64,000 nucleotides of DNA, taken from assembly GCA_023423335.1 (NCBI GenBank), contig JAFAFU010000020.1:6265-70264 (forward strand). The letters are read 5' to 3'. The translations under genes were made by a program, and so were the position numbers. The DNA comes from Bacillota bacterium. GTDB lineage: Bacteria; Bacillota; Clostridia; Lachnospirales; Lachnospiraceae. How positions within the stretch are numbered: the first letter of the stretch is position 1; each line of letters starts with the position of its first letter. The notes below the pieces were generated by a model. That model was not told the DNA's origin and made no database searches. It saw nothing but the letters and a program-made list of their open reading frames with translations. Shown here piece by piece: positions 1-8,249 of this stretch.

Positions 1-582
1 TTTAAAAATGAAGGAATGTACTCTGTGTTTGCAGCAATCCTTGGAGTTTCACAGCTGGCGGCATTAGCAGTATTCCCTTTGTTCTCAAAGAGGTTCAGCA
101 GGAAAACCCTGTATGCATTTGCTACTGTGTTAGTAGTAATCGGATACATCATTTTCTTCTTTTCACCAATGAATATGATTTTTATCGGCGCTGCGGGTAT
201 TTCCCTTTTTGTAGGGCAGGCATTCATACAATTACTGATGCTGATGTTTTTGACGGATACGGTAGAGTACGGACAGTGGAAGCTGGGGCATCGCAACGAA
301 AGCATTACCTTTTCCGTACAGCCGTTCATCAATAAAATCGGAGGGGCTATCGCCAATGGGATCGTAGGTGTTACCTCGATCATTTCCGGAATCAATGCCG
401 CCGCAACACCGGATGATGTAACTGAATCCGGATTGCTGATTATGAAGCTGGCAATGCTGATTTTACCCTTATTCTTTATCGTGATCGGATATCTTATCTA
501 CCGCAGGAAATTTAAGATTGATAAGCAGATGTTTGATCAGATTATTTCGGATCTGACTGCCCGTGGGGAGATTCAGAAGTAG
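1..582 (+). CDS. GPH-family sugar:cation symporter, C-terminal part (5' end outside window)
   Basis: The reading frame is open from base 1, so this is the last ~193 residues of a longer protein; the ATG at 16 is probably internal. About five hydrophobic segments remain. The segment with VEYGQWKLGHRNES followed by FINKIGGAI is typical of the glycoside-pentoside-hexuronide (MelB-type) carriers of the major facilitator superfamily, which import sugars with Na+ or H+. The GH13 glucosidase downstream fits uptake followed by cytoplasmic hydrolysis of an oligosaccharide. The substrate cannot be told from this fragment. Confidence 0.85.
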   Translation, partial: FKNEGMYSVFAAILGVSQLAALAVFPLFSKRFSRKTLYAFATVLVVIGYIIFFFSPMNMIFIGAAGISLFVGQAFIQLLMLMFLTDTVEYGQWKLGHRNESITFSVQPFINKIGGAIANGIVGVTSIISGINAAATPDDVTESGLLIMKLAMLILPLFFIVIGYLIYRRKFKIDKQMFDQIISDLTARGEIQK

Positions 583-632
583 CAGCCAAATTGTGTACTT
601 TATAACTTTAAATCATGAAATGAGGAAGTGAA

Positions 633-1088
633 ATGAATCAATATGCAGTCAGCGGTTTGGTATTAATAGAGGATAAGGTTTTACTTGTCAGACATACATA
701 CGGGATGGCAAAGGATAAATTATTAGTTCCTGGAGGATTTGTAAAAGAGAAAGAATTACCGACAGAGGCAATCATACGCGAAATATTTGAGGAAACAAAA
801 GTCTTGACGCAGGCTGAATCAATTATTTCAGTACAATTTAAACCTGAGCAATGGTGTATAATATTCAAAATGAAGCATCTTTCCGGTACTCCTGAACCGG
901 ATAATAGTGAGATTAGTGAGATTATGCTACTGACGATAAAGGATGCACTGGATAGAGAAGATATTACACATACAACAAGAGTTATTCTGCAGACCTTATA
1001 TACAAATAAGTGTAATGAATTAGCGACCAGTAATTTTTGCCCATCAGCTTCAAAGCCGTCAGAATATAAGATTTTTGGCGTTATATAG
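633..1088 (+). CDS. Nudix hydrolase
   Basis: A 151-residue protein with a Nudix box near residues 34-57 (GGFVKEKE...REIFEET), the metal-binding motif that hydrolyses nucleoside diphosphates linked to another group. The usual glycine after the EE-x pair is lysine here (EETKV), a mild departure; the catalytic REUxEE core is kept. The start has GAGGAAG eight bases upstream. It lies between the sugar transporter and the glucosidase with short gaps, so it may be co-transcribed. The substrate is unknown. Confidence 0.85.
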   Translation: MNQYAVSGLVLIEDKVLLVRHTYGMAKDKLLVPGGFVKEKELPTEAIIREIFEETKVLTQAESIISVQFKPEQWCIIFKMKHLSGTPEPDNSEISEIMLLTIKDALDREDITHTTRVILQTLYTNKCNELATSNFCPSASKPSEYKIFGVI

Positions 1089-1111
1089 ATTGTAATAACA
1101 GGAGTGATTCT

Positions 1112-2983
1112 ATGTTAACTGAGAACAGCCGAATCAAGGACCTATATGCACATCCGATCGGACGGGATATTATTAATAAACTGCTATTACAAATGAATAT
1201 CAGCAGGAAGGCTGTTAACAATCCGATTGTTGGGAATCTGAAGTTAAAAACCCTGCAGAAGCTGTTGAAAAAACAAATAGATGATGGATTTGTCGATACC
1301 TTGCTTATCCTTTTAAACAGCGAACAGGCAGTCCCGAGGGAAGATGCCGTACCAATTCAAAAAGCCTGGTGGAAGGAAGCAGTATTCTATCAGATTTATC
1401 CGAGAAGTTTTAAAGACAGCAATGGAGACGGTATTGGCGATCTGAAAGGAATTATCGAGAAACTGGATTATTTAAAAGAGCTGGGGATAGATGCGATCTG
1501 GCTTTCCCCCATTTATGATTCTCCCAATGATGATAACGGTTATGATATCAGGGATTACCGTAAGGTAATGATCGAGTTTGGTACGGTGGAGGATTTTGAT
1601 CAATTACTGGTTGAGATTCATAATCGTGGTATGAGGCTGATTATGGATCTTGTGGTTAACCATACTTCGGATGAACATGAATGGTATCAGAAGGCTATTC
1701 ATGAACCGGATTCCAAGTATGGAGACTATTATATATTCAGAGATCAACCGAATAACTGGACTTCATTTTTCAGCGGCAGTGCATGGAACTATGTAGAAGA
1801 ACGGAAACAGTATGCACTGCATCTGTTTTCAAAGAAGCAGATGGATTTAAACTGGGAAAACCAAGCAGTGCGCAATGAAATACATGAAATGGTTCGCTGG
1901 TGGCTGGAAAAGGGCGTAGACGGTTTCCGCCTGGATGTCATAAATTACATTTCCAAGCGGGGCGGCTTACCGGATGGTAATGAAAGTATAGGCAAACTCA
2001 TGGGATATTATGGTGTGGAGCATTATTTTTATGGACCTCGTCTTCATGAGTATTTACGAGAATTAAAAGAAAAAGTATTTATTCCATACCACGCTTTTTC
2101 GGTCGGAGAAACTCCCGGTACAGGAATGGAAATGAGTAAGCTATTGACAGGTGATTATCGAAATGAGCTGGATTTGATATTTTCATTTGACCATCTTGAG
2201 ACTCCGGGGCATACCCGCTTTGATGATTACCGGTATGACCTTAGGTTTTTAAAGAAATATATGATAGACTGGATGGAGCATTACGGTAATCATTGCCAGC
2301 CCTCGTTGTTTTATGAGAACCATGATAATCCCCGTATGATCTCCAAGATAAATCCCGACCCGCAATTTCGCGATGTCCTGGGAAAGCTGCTGGCAGTAAT
2401 CCAGCTTACCTTACGAGGCACGCCGTTTATCTATCAAGGCCAGGAGCTTGGGATGGTGAATCAAAGCTTTAAATCGATCGCGGAGCTTCGCGATGTGGAA
2501 TCACTTAATCTTTATGACGAGCTATGCGGGACGATGAAAAAGGAAGATGCTTTTCATAAGGTGTTAGCAGGTACAAGGGACCATGCCAGAACGCCTATGC
2601 CATGGAATAGTCAGCAATATGCGGGCTTCTCCGCACAAAAACCATGGATTATGATGGATGATGATTATAAGGAATGCAATGCCAAAGCTCAGCTAAAAGA
2701 TGAAAGCTCTATTCTGTGTTTTTATCAGAAAATGATTGCTTTTCGTAAGGAGCATACAGTTATCTATTATGGTGATGTGATATTTTCAAATAAGAATGTA
2801 AAAAATATATTTACCTATTACCGAAAGGATGATACAGAAACATTATATATCGAAAATAATCTGAGTCCATACAGCATCAAACGAAAAAAGCTGCCGGAGG
2901 GAAAGCGCTTATTATCGAATTACTCTGAGGCTTCATCCTCCATACTGCGTCCTTATGAAACAATTATATGGAATATAGAGTAG
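1112..2983 (+). CDS. GH13 alpha-glucosidase with N-terminal helical extension
   Basis: This 623-residue protein has a GH13 TIM barrel from about residue 87 (WWKEAVFYQIYPRSF), like oligo-1,6-glucosidases and related alpha-glucosidases that cleave short alpha-glucans in the cytoplasm. The catalytic set is visible: nucleophile D275 in GFRLDV, acid/base E333 in SVGETPG, and H404-D405 in ENHDNPR. The first ~85 residues are extra for this family and predicted helical, containing HPIGRDIINKLLLQMN. No signal peptide is seen. Its position after a GPH transporter suggests disaccharide use. Exact specificity (isomaltose, sucrose, maltose) is not determined. Confidence 0.9.
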   Translation: MLTENSRIKDLYAHPIGRDIINKLLLQMNISRKAVNNPIVGNLKLKTLQKLLKKQIDDGFVDTLLILLNSEQAVPREDAVPIQKAWWKEAVFYQIYPRSFKDSNGDGIGDLKGIIEKLDYLKELGIDAIWLSPIYDSPNDDNGYDIRDYRKVMIEFGTVEDFDQLLVEIHNRGMRLIMDLVVNHTSDEHEWYQKAIHEPDSKYGDYYIFRDQPNNWTSFFSGSAWNYVEERKQYALHLFSKKQMDLNWENQAVRNEIHEMVRWWLEKGVDGFRLDVINYISKRGGLPDGNESIGKLMGYYGVEHYFYGPRLHEYLRELKEKVFIPYHAFSVGETPGTGMEMSKLLTGDYRNELDLIFSFDHLETPGHTRFDDYRYDLRFLKKYMIDWMEHYGNHCQPSLFYENHDNPRMISKINPDPQFRDVLGKLLAVIQLTLRGTPFIYQGQELGMVNQSFKSIAELRDVESLNLYDELCGTMKKEDAFHKVLAGTRDHARTPMPWNSQQYAGFSAQKPWIMMDDDYKECNAKAQLKDESSILCFYQKMIAFRKEHTVIYYGDVIFSNKNVKNIFTYYRKDDTETLYIENNLSPYSIKRKKLPEGKRLLSNYSEASSSILRPYETIIWNIE

Positions 2984-3045
2984 AGCTGCTGCCTTCTGTC
3001 AAAATAATAGGACAGTACAGAATATGTTATGAGGAGAATTACTGG

Positions 3046-3813
3046 ATGAACAATGAACTATTGGTAAACACTGCGGTATTAGCGGGAGAAATTATGCTTT
3101 CCGGAGGTGCCGAAACATACCGGGTGGAAGATACCATGAACAGAATGTTGAAGATGTCCGGTCTTGCAGTTACCGAAACCGTGGCTACAACTACCGGTAT
3201 CTATGTTACCCTCTCCGATAAGAGTATAAATACAATTACTTATATTAAAAGAGTAAATGTAAGGAATAACAATCTGGGGAAAATATATGAAGTAAATGAA
3301 GTATCCAGGAGGTTTTGCAGCGATCGGATTACTCTCGAAGAGGCAAATGATAAATTGCATGCCCTAAGTAATATGCAGACATATCATAGATATATAATTT
3401 ATCTGTGCACGATAATAACCGCAGCATTTTTTACCGTATTATATGGAGGAAATACAGTTGATTTTGCGATAGGCGCTCTGAACGGCGGTCTCCTGGCTTT
3501 ATTTTCATTTCTATTCAGTAAAGTGCGGGTGAACCTTTTTATTCATAACATGATTTCCGCCTTACTGGTTACGATCAGCAGTGCCGTTTTCCTTAAGTTT
3601 TTTCCGTCGGATATTAATATAACCGTTCTGTTATCGGGCTCGATTACACCCTTGGTACCCGGAGTAGCAATCACGAATGCCATCCGGGATACCTTTCAGG
3701 GGGATTATATGTCCGGAGGGGCCAGAGCGATTGAGGCCTTTGTTGCGGCAACCTCTATCTCCGTAGGTGTCGGAGTTGGACTGGCAATCTTTAGAGTCTA
3801 TGTAATGATCTGA
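3046..3813 (+). CDS. ThrE-like threonine/serine exporter, large (DUF1212) subunit
   Basis: About 255 residues. The hydrophilic N-terminal part carries LSGGAETYRVEDTM, the hallmark of the DUF1212/ThrE N-terminal domain, followed by about five membrane segments and the SITPLVPGVAITNAIRD motif. The start at 3046 is preferred over an in-frame upstream codon at 2968 because GAGGAG lies seven bases before it and homologues begin MNNELL-like. In many Firmicutes ThrE is split into this protein and a small membrane partner, which is the next gene. The family exports threonine or serine; the substrate here is inferred. Confidence 0.88.
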   Translation: MNNELLVNTAVLAGEIMLSGGAETYRVEDTMNRMLKMSGLAVTETVATTTGIYVTLSDKSINTITYIKRVNVRNNNLGKIYEVNEVSRRFCSDRITLEEANDKLHALSNMQTYHRYIIYLCTIITAAFFTVLYGGNTVDFAIGALNGGLLALFSFLFSKVRVNLFIHNMISALLVTISSAVFLKFFPSDINITVLLSGSITPLVPGVAITNAIRDTFQGDYMSGGARAIEAFVAATSISVGVGVGLAIFRVYVMI

Positions 3814-3836
3814 ATTTAAGAATAAAGGAGATTCAA

Positions 3837-4265
3837 ATGGCTATTCGGGTATTTGGTGCCTTAATTGGTATCATAGGTTTTTCGGTTATTTCTGGAGTTC
3901 CGAAGAAATTTCTTATCCATTGCAGTATTACCGGAGCTACGGGCTGGCTTGTCTATTTAGTCAGTAAGGCATTCAATGATGATGAAGTCCTTAGTATGTT
4001 CCTTGCAGCTTTGGTAGTATCACTGCTATCCCATATATTTGCCAGGGCATGTAAGGCTCCGGTGACAATATTTCTAATCCCGGGAATATTGCCGCTGGTC
4101 CCCGGAATTGGCATGGTCCGATCAGTTTATTATAATATCATTCATAATTCCGCGTTAACAGGCTATAATCTGTCATTAACCTTACAGACAGCGGGAGCGA
4201 TCGCTATGGCTATTCTCATTATAGATACCTGCTTTCGGATGTATCGGGTTAATAAAAGAAGATGA
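3837..4265 (+). CDS. ThrE-like exporter, small membrane (DUF3815) subunit
   Basis: A 142-residue protein, almost entirely hydrophobic with four or five membrane spans, matching the second half of ThrE (DUF3815). It has LIPGILPLVPGIGMVRSVYY, which mirrors the LVPG motif of the preceding subunit and points to an ancient duplication. It starts 23 bases after the large subunit behind AAAGGAG, so the two are very likely one operon and one membrane complex. Confidence 0.87.
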   Translation: MAIRVFGALIGIIGFSVISGVPKKFLIHCSITGATGWLVYLVSKAFNDDEVLSMFLAALVVSLLSHIFARACKAPVTIFLIPGILPLVPGIGMVRSVYYNIIHNSALTGYNLSLTLQTAGAIAMAILIIDTCFRMYRVNKRR

Positions 4266-4312
4266 ATACCATAGACCGGGCTATGAATCAACCTAATTCT
4301 GGAGGAACCATA

Positions 4313-4828
4313 ATGGTTAAAATATTTAGAAAGAAACAAAAGCAGGAATCATCTGATCGGGACAGGGTGAATATGTATAATCCTATGCGTAATATGGCTT
4401 TCAACATAAAGCCAGAGGACCTAGGGGTAACCCTCGATAGCGATGACCAGGTTTATGGCAGTATCATTGATATGAATACTGGCAATGGTATTGCTACAAT
4501 GGTTTGCTTTATTGACGGAACTGCGAGTTTATATTTTTCAAGCGGGGGTGGGATTATTGGGAGTGGGCAATATGAAAATGTCCGTAAAGCAGTAGGTTCT
4601 TATTTAATCAGCATACATCAGGTATTGCCAATTTTGAGGGTTACGGAAGATTATAATTATATACCTCAGGATAATCATCATATTTTCTACTTATTTACAC
4701 TTAATGGTAAGTATACAATAGATATTGATATAAAAAATATAGACACGAACGAAAAGAAATTTCTCTTTTCGCTATCGCAGATGGTATTAAAAGAAATAAG
4801 AAAAGTGAACGAAAAAAGCAATGGATGA
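4313..4828 (+). CDS. Conserved hypothetical protein
   Basis: A 171-residue soluble protein of unknown function. The start at 4313 has GGAGGAACC just before it; an in-frame ATG at 4262 overlaps the exporter gene and lacks a site. The N-terminus is basic (MVKIFRKKQKQ) and the middle has glycine-rich beta-type sequence (YFSSGGGIIGSG). No catalytic motif is recognised. It may be translationally linked to the exporter, from whose stop it is 47 bases away. Confidence 0.7.
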   Translation: MVKIFRKKQKQESSDRDRVNMYNPMRNMAFNIKPEDLGVTLDSDDQVYGSIIDMNTGNGIATMVCFIDGTASLYFSSGGGIIGSGQYENVRKAVGSYLISIHQVLPILRVTEDYNYIPQDNHHIFYLFTLNGKYTIDIDIKNIDTNEKKFLFSLSQMVLKEIRKVNEKSNG

Positions 4829-4902
4829 TTGCATAGCTAACTTTTGCATATATGCTTTGTACTTAAAATCTTAAAATATTAGTATTTGGGGGGAGATTTA
4901 GA

Positions 4903-5442
4903 ATGAAAAAAATTAATGAGATGACTGCAAACATTGATGAGGTGGAAATTTTTGAAATGCCTCAAATGAAATTAGTAGGCCGTGAAGTACGCTGCGGCGG
5001 TCCTGATTTTCTGAATAATAAGGCAAAAGAGTTATGGGAAATTATTCTTGAAGACGGCTCATTTGAAATAATTAAAAGCTTACCATCGATTATTCCTGGT
5101 GCCATGATGGCATGGACAGGAAACTATACCGGAGAAGACGAAACCTATAGCTATATTATAGGAAAGTTCGTGCCTTTTGATACTCCGGTTCCCAAAGGTT
5201 TCTCAGGACGGCTTCTACCGGCAACTTTAGTGGCGAAAGGAATATATGGACAAGGATATTCCATGATAAATACATATAAAAGTTGGGGATATACACAGAA
5301 TTACGAATTGTTTGGCTGGAATGCGGAAGTTGTTTTTGAAAATGACCCTGATGCACATGATTGGTATCATTTTTGCGAAAAAAAGCAGTGGACAAATATT
5401 TCACCGGTAAAAAAAATTGATGTACCGGAGGCCTGCATATGA
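4903..5442 (+). CDS. GyrI-like / AraC effector-binding domain protein
   Basis: A stand-alone 179-residue protein with the look of the GyrI-like small-molecule-binding fold: an opening EIFEMPQMKLVGREV strand, a central acidic YSYIIGKFVPFDTP segment, and an aromatic C-terminal WYHFCEKKQW helix. Such proteins bind hydrophobic ligands or drugs and sometimes act as regulators when joined to a DNA-binding domain, which is absent here. GGGGGGAG lies before the start. It overlaps the next gene by four bases (ATGA), so the two are translated together. Confidence 0.72.
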   Translation: MKKINEMTANIDEVEIFEMPQMKLVGREVRCGGPDFLNNKAKELWEIILEDGSFEIIKSLPSIIPGAMMAWTGNYTGEDETYSYIIGKFVPFDTPVPKGFSGRLLPATLVAKGIYGQGYSMINTYKSWGYTQNYELFGWNAEVVFENDPDAHDWYHFCEKKQWTNISPVKKIDVPEACI

Positions 5443-5858
5443 AATCAATTGATCAAATACTTAAATTCATTCAAAAGCAAAAAGTTGCATTTATAGCATC
5501 AATTGACGAAGATGGTTTTCCAAATCAGAAAGCGATGCTGAAGCCACGGAAAATTGAAAACCATCATACGTTTTATTTTTCCACAAATACCTCTTCGTTG
5601 CGTGTTGCACAGTATCGACGTAATCCGAAAGCAAGTATTTATTTTTACCATAAGGGTCTTATAAAATATGAGGGCGTACTGCTCGTGGGTATTATGGAGG
5701 TTTTGGAAGATGCTGCAATAAAGCGGGAGTTATGGCATATAGGGGATAAGATTTTTTGTTCAAAAGGAGTTACTGACCCTGATTATTGCATTTTAAAATT
5801 CTCAGCTACCCATGGACGATATTATTGTGACTTAAAAACGGAAAGCTTTGAAATATAA
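5439..5858 (+). CDS. Pyridoxamine 5'-phosphate oxidase-family flavin-binding protein
   Basis: A 139-residue split-barrel protein. The opening segment VAFIASIDEDGFPNQKAM and the later FYFSTNTSSLRVAQYRRNPKASIYFY follow the PNPOx-like pattern that binds FMN or F420. These small stand-alone members are usually flavin reductase-like or stress proteins rather than true pyridoxamine oxidases. It overlaps the preceding GyrI-like gene by four bases, suggesting a joint role in handling small aromatic compounds. Confidence 0.8.
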   Translation: MKSIDQILKFIQKQKVAFIASIDEDGFPNQKAMLKPRKIENHHTFYFSTNTSSLRVAQYRRNPKASIYFYHKGLIKYEGVLLVGIMEVLEDAAIKRELWHIGDKIFCSKGVTDPDYCILKFSATHGRYYCDLKTESFEI

Positions 5859-5896
5859 AATACATACATGAACGGTATAAGTGTAGGAGACAAAAT

Positions 5897-6337
5897 ATGA
5901 AGATTGAATTTTATTCCATAGATAGTGATGTTAATAACTTGAAATTTGTAGTGATCCAAGCCAGATATCAGGGTCAATGGATATTTGTACGGCATCATGA
6001 AAGGACCACTTGGGAGCTGCCGGGAGGCCATATTGAAGCAGATGAAGATACAGATAGTGCAGCAAAAAGGGAACTTTGGGAAGAGACAGGCGCTTTAGAT
6101 TTTCAATTAATACCGGTTTGTAATTATTCTGTTGAAAGGAAAGAGAGTAAAACATATGGAAGGCTGTATTTTGCAGAGGTTTATAAATTGGGCAGTTTAG
6201 AGCATGAGATTGAGGAGATATCCCTTCGTGATTTCTTGCCGGATCAACTTACATATAATCAAATTCAGCCATACTTATATGAAAAGATTAAGGAATATAT
6301 AGCAAACGAACATGGAGGAGAAAACCATGGTATTTAA
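5897..6337 (+). CDS. Nudix hydrolase
   Basis: A 146-residue protein with a textbook Nudix box at about residues 40-62 (GGHIEADED...KRELWEETGA), all catalytic glutamates present. The N-terminal WIFVRHHERTTWELPGG and C-terminal features resemble 8-oxo-dGTP or ADP-ribose diphosphatase subfamilies, but these cannot be separated by eye. Its end overlaps the start region of the GNAT gene that follows, indicating one transcript. Confidence 0.88.
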   Translation: MKIEFYSIDSDVNNLKFVVIQARYQGQWIFVRHHERTTWELPGGHIEADEDTDSAAKRELWEETGALDFQLIPVCNYSVERKESKTYGRLYFAEVYKLGSLEHEIEEISLRDFLPDQLTYNQIQPYLYEKIKEYIANEHGGENHGI

Positions 6338-6878
6338 TTCGGATAAGACAGGATTTCCCATAATAGAAAATGAAGATTATAAAATGCGTGAATTACGTGA
6401 GAGTGATGTCAGCGATTTGTTTGAATATTATGGCGACGCTGACCATATGAAATATAATTCGTCGCACCCACATAATTCAAAAGACGAAACACACGCAATG
6501 ATAAAAAAGCTTATGGGTTCTTTCCCAAATAACAAAGGTATTGCGTGGGCGATAGAGGAAAAACATACAAAGAAAGTAATAGGAAATATAGGCTTATTTT
6601 ATATGGACAGTGATAGAGTAAAAGCAGGTGTTGGATATAATATAAACAAAAATTATCAGAATCAGGGGATAGCAACCTGGGCATTGAAAAGCTGTATAGA
6701 ATCAGCATTTATGCTTTTTAAAGTAAATGAGATAGAGGCATCATGTAAATCGATTAATTATGCTTCTGAGAGGGTTATGAAAAAGTGTGGGATGAAACTT
6801 AAAGAGGTTTTGCAAAAAGCTTCTGAAAAAGATGGGATTTTATATGATAAATTGATTTACTATATATCGAGTCAATAA
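6327..6878 (+). CDS. GNAT family N-acetyltransferase (RimJ/RimL-like)
   Basis: A 183-residue acetyltransferase. The acetyl-CoA site is in the GYNINKNYQNQGIATWAL stretch (variant of R/QxxGxG/A), followed by NYASERVMKKCGMK, typical of the RimJ/RimL subgroup that acetylates protein N-termini or small amines. The start at 6327 is chosen because GGAGG at 6315 sits at proper spacing; an ATG at 6312 overlaps that site. It overlaps the Nudix gene by 11 bases. Confidence 0.85.
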   Translation: MVFNSDKTGFPIIENEDYKMRELRESDVSDLFEYYGDADHMKYNSSHPHNSKDETHAMIKKLMGSFPNNKGIAWAIEEKHTKKVIGNIGLFYMDSDRVKAGVGYNINKNYQNQGIATWALKSCIESAFMLFKVNEIEASCKSINYASERVMKKCGMKLKEVLQKASEKDGILYDKLIYYISSQ

Positions 6879-6964
6879 CTATTCCCATCTTGGCGCAAGA
6901 ATAGCCGGATACCTTAAGCTGCTGAAGTGTTAAATAATATAAGATAATATTGGAGGAGGTAACT

Positions 6965-7537
6965 ATGGGAAAAATATTGGTTTATATCTATGATGATATG
7001 GCGGATTTTGAAATATCATTGTTAACACATCTGCTTGGCGCCGATCGCGGAATGGAATTGTTGGTTGTATCCAACAATAATCGAATGGTAACAAGTAAAT
7101 CAGGGATGCTGTTTATGCCCCACCTGGATTTGCATAATATCGATATCATGGAAGTGGAAGGTATTATAATTCCGGGTGGTCTGCTTGCTGACTTGGATGA
7201 GAAATTAATAGATATTATTCAAGATTTACATAGCAGAAATAAACTTATTGCCGCAATTTGTGCTGCTCCGTGGATCTTAGCCAAGGCAGGAGTTCTGGAA
7301 AAATGCAAATACACAACCTCAATTGTTGAGTGGCGAGATATGCATAAAGAGATTTTTAAGACAGACGATCCATTCCCCAGGCAAGGATATATCGAAGGAA
7401 GAGTAATAAGAGACGGCAATATTATAACTGCAAAAGGAATAGCATTTATAGATTTTGCCATTGAAGTCTGTGATTATTTTGGACTCTTTAAAGATGAAGA
7501 AGAGAAAAAAGATTTTGAGCAGGAATTAAAGGGATAA
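6965..7537 (+). CDS. DJ-1/PfpI family protein
   Basis: About 190 residues of flavodoxin-like fold. The nucleophile-elbow cysteine is C99 in AAICAAPWILAKAG, with the acidic residue in DMADFE near the N-terminus, as in DJ-1/PfpI/YajL proteins (deglycase, chaperone or amidase-like roles). The ATG at 6965 follows GGAGGAGG (6952-6959) and is preferred over the TTG at 6950, which lies inside that site. The C-terminal tail is strongly acidic then lysine-rich. The exact activity is not known. Confidence 0.87.
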   Translation: MGKILVYIYDDMADFEISLLTHLLGADRGMELLVVSNNNRMVTSKSGMLFMPHLDLHNIDIMEVEGIIIPGGLLADLDEKLIDIIQDLHSRNKLIAAICAAPWILAKAGVLEKCKYTTSIVEWRDMHKEIFKTDDPFPRQGYIEGRVIRDGNIITAKGIAFIDFAIEVCDYFGLFKDEEEKKDFEQELKG

Positions 7538-7662
7538 TGCTTGGCGATTCCCATAGAAATGCATGTCCGCAGGCCCAAATATGGTTTAACATGTAATGAT
7601 ACATAAGTTATATTAAGTAACTTAATCAGATAAAATGAGACAGAACAGGATGATGAACAATT

Positions 7663-8196
7663 ATGGAATTACAAAAAGGAAGACCGACGGATTTGAATGG
7701 GAGACTGGAGAAGGAAATACGGGTATATGATTTGTTGGATCGATTGGATATCGAATATTTCAGGGTGGACCATGAAGCCCTGTTTACCATGGAGGCCTGC
7801 CGGGAAGTAGATCGATTATTGGAAGTTGATATGTGCAAGAACCTATTTCTGCGCAATGAACAAAAAACCAAGCATTATCTTCTGCTAATGCCGGGGGACA
7901 AGAAATTTAAGACAAAGGATTTATCAAAACAGATCGGCAGTGCCAGACTATCCTTTGCGTCAGCCGAGGATATGGAAAGGCTTCTGGATATCGCTCCCGG
8001 ATCGGTCAGTGTCATGGGACTAATGAATGATACAACCCATCAGGTTCAATTAGTAATTGATGAAGAAATATTTCGGTGTGAATATATGGCTTGTCATCCC
8101 TGTGTCAATACCTCCAGTCTTAAACTGAAGACAGAGGAGATTATCCATAGCTTTCTTCCGGAAACGGGTCATATACCGATTAAAGTTATGCTTTAA
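7663..8196 (+). CDS. YbaK/ProX-type aminoacyl-tRNA editing protein
   Basis: A 177-residue single-domain protein of the YbaK/EbsC fold, which removes wrongly attached amino acids from tRNA (for example Ala-tRNAPro in the ProX/PrdX group). Features are YFRVDHEALFTMEACREV, the CKNLFLRNEQK strand with a lysine, and the SVSVMGLMND loop. Length and sequence fit the free-standing ProX/PrdX class. The protein ends convergent with the next gene on the other strand; no clear terminator lies in the 53-base gap. Confidence 0.85.
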   Translation: MELQKGRPTDLNGRLEKEIRVYDLLDRLDIEYFRVDHEALFTMEACREVDRLLEVDMCKNLFLRNEQKTKHYLLLMPGDKKFKTKDLSKQIGSARLSFASAEDMERLLDIAPGSVSVMGLMNDTTHQVQLVIDEEIFRCEYMACHPCVNTSSLKLKTEEIIHSFLPETGHIPIKVML

Positions 8197-8249
8197 GAAG
8201 GAATTTATCGGTATAACTGAATATAGCCGTTACAGACGATATCCGTACA

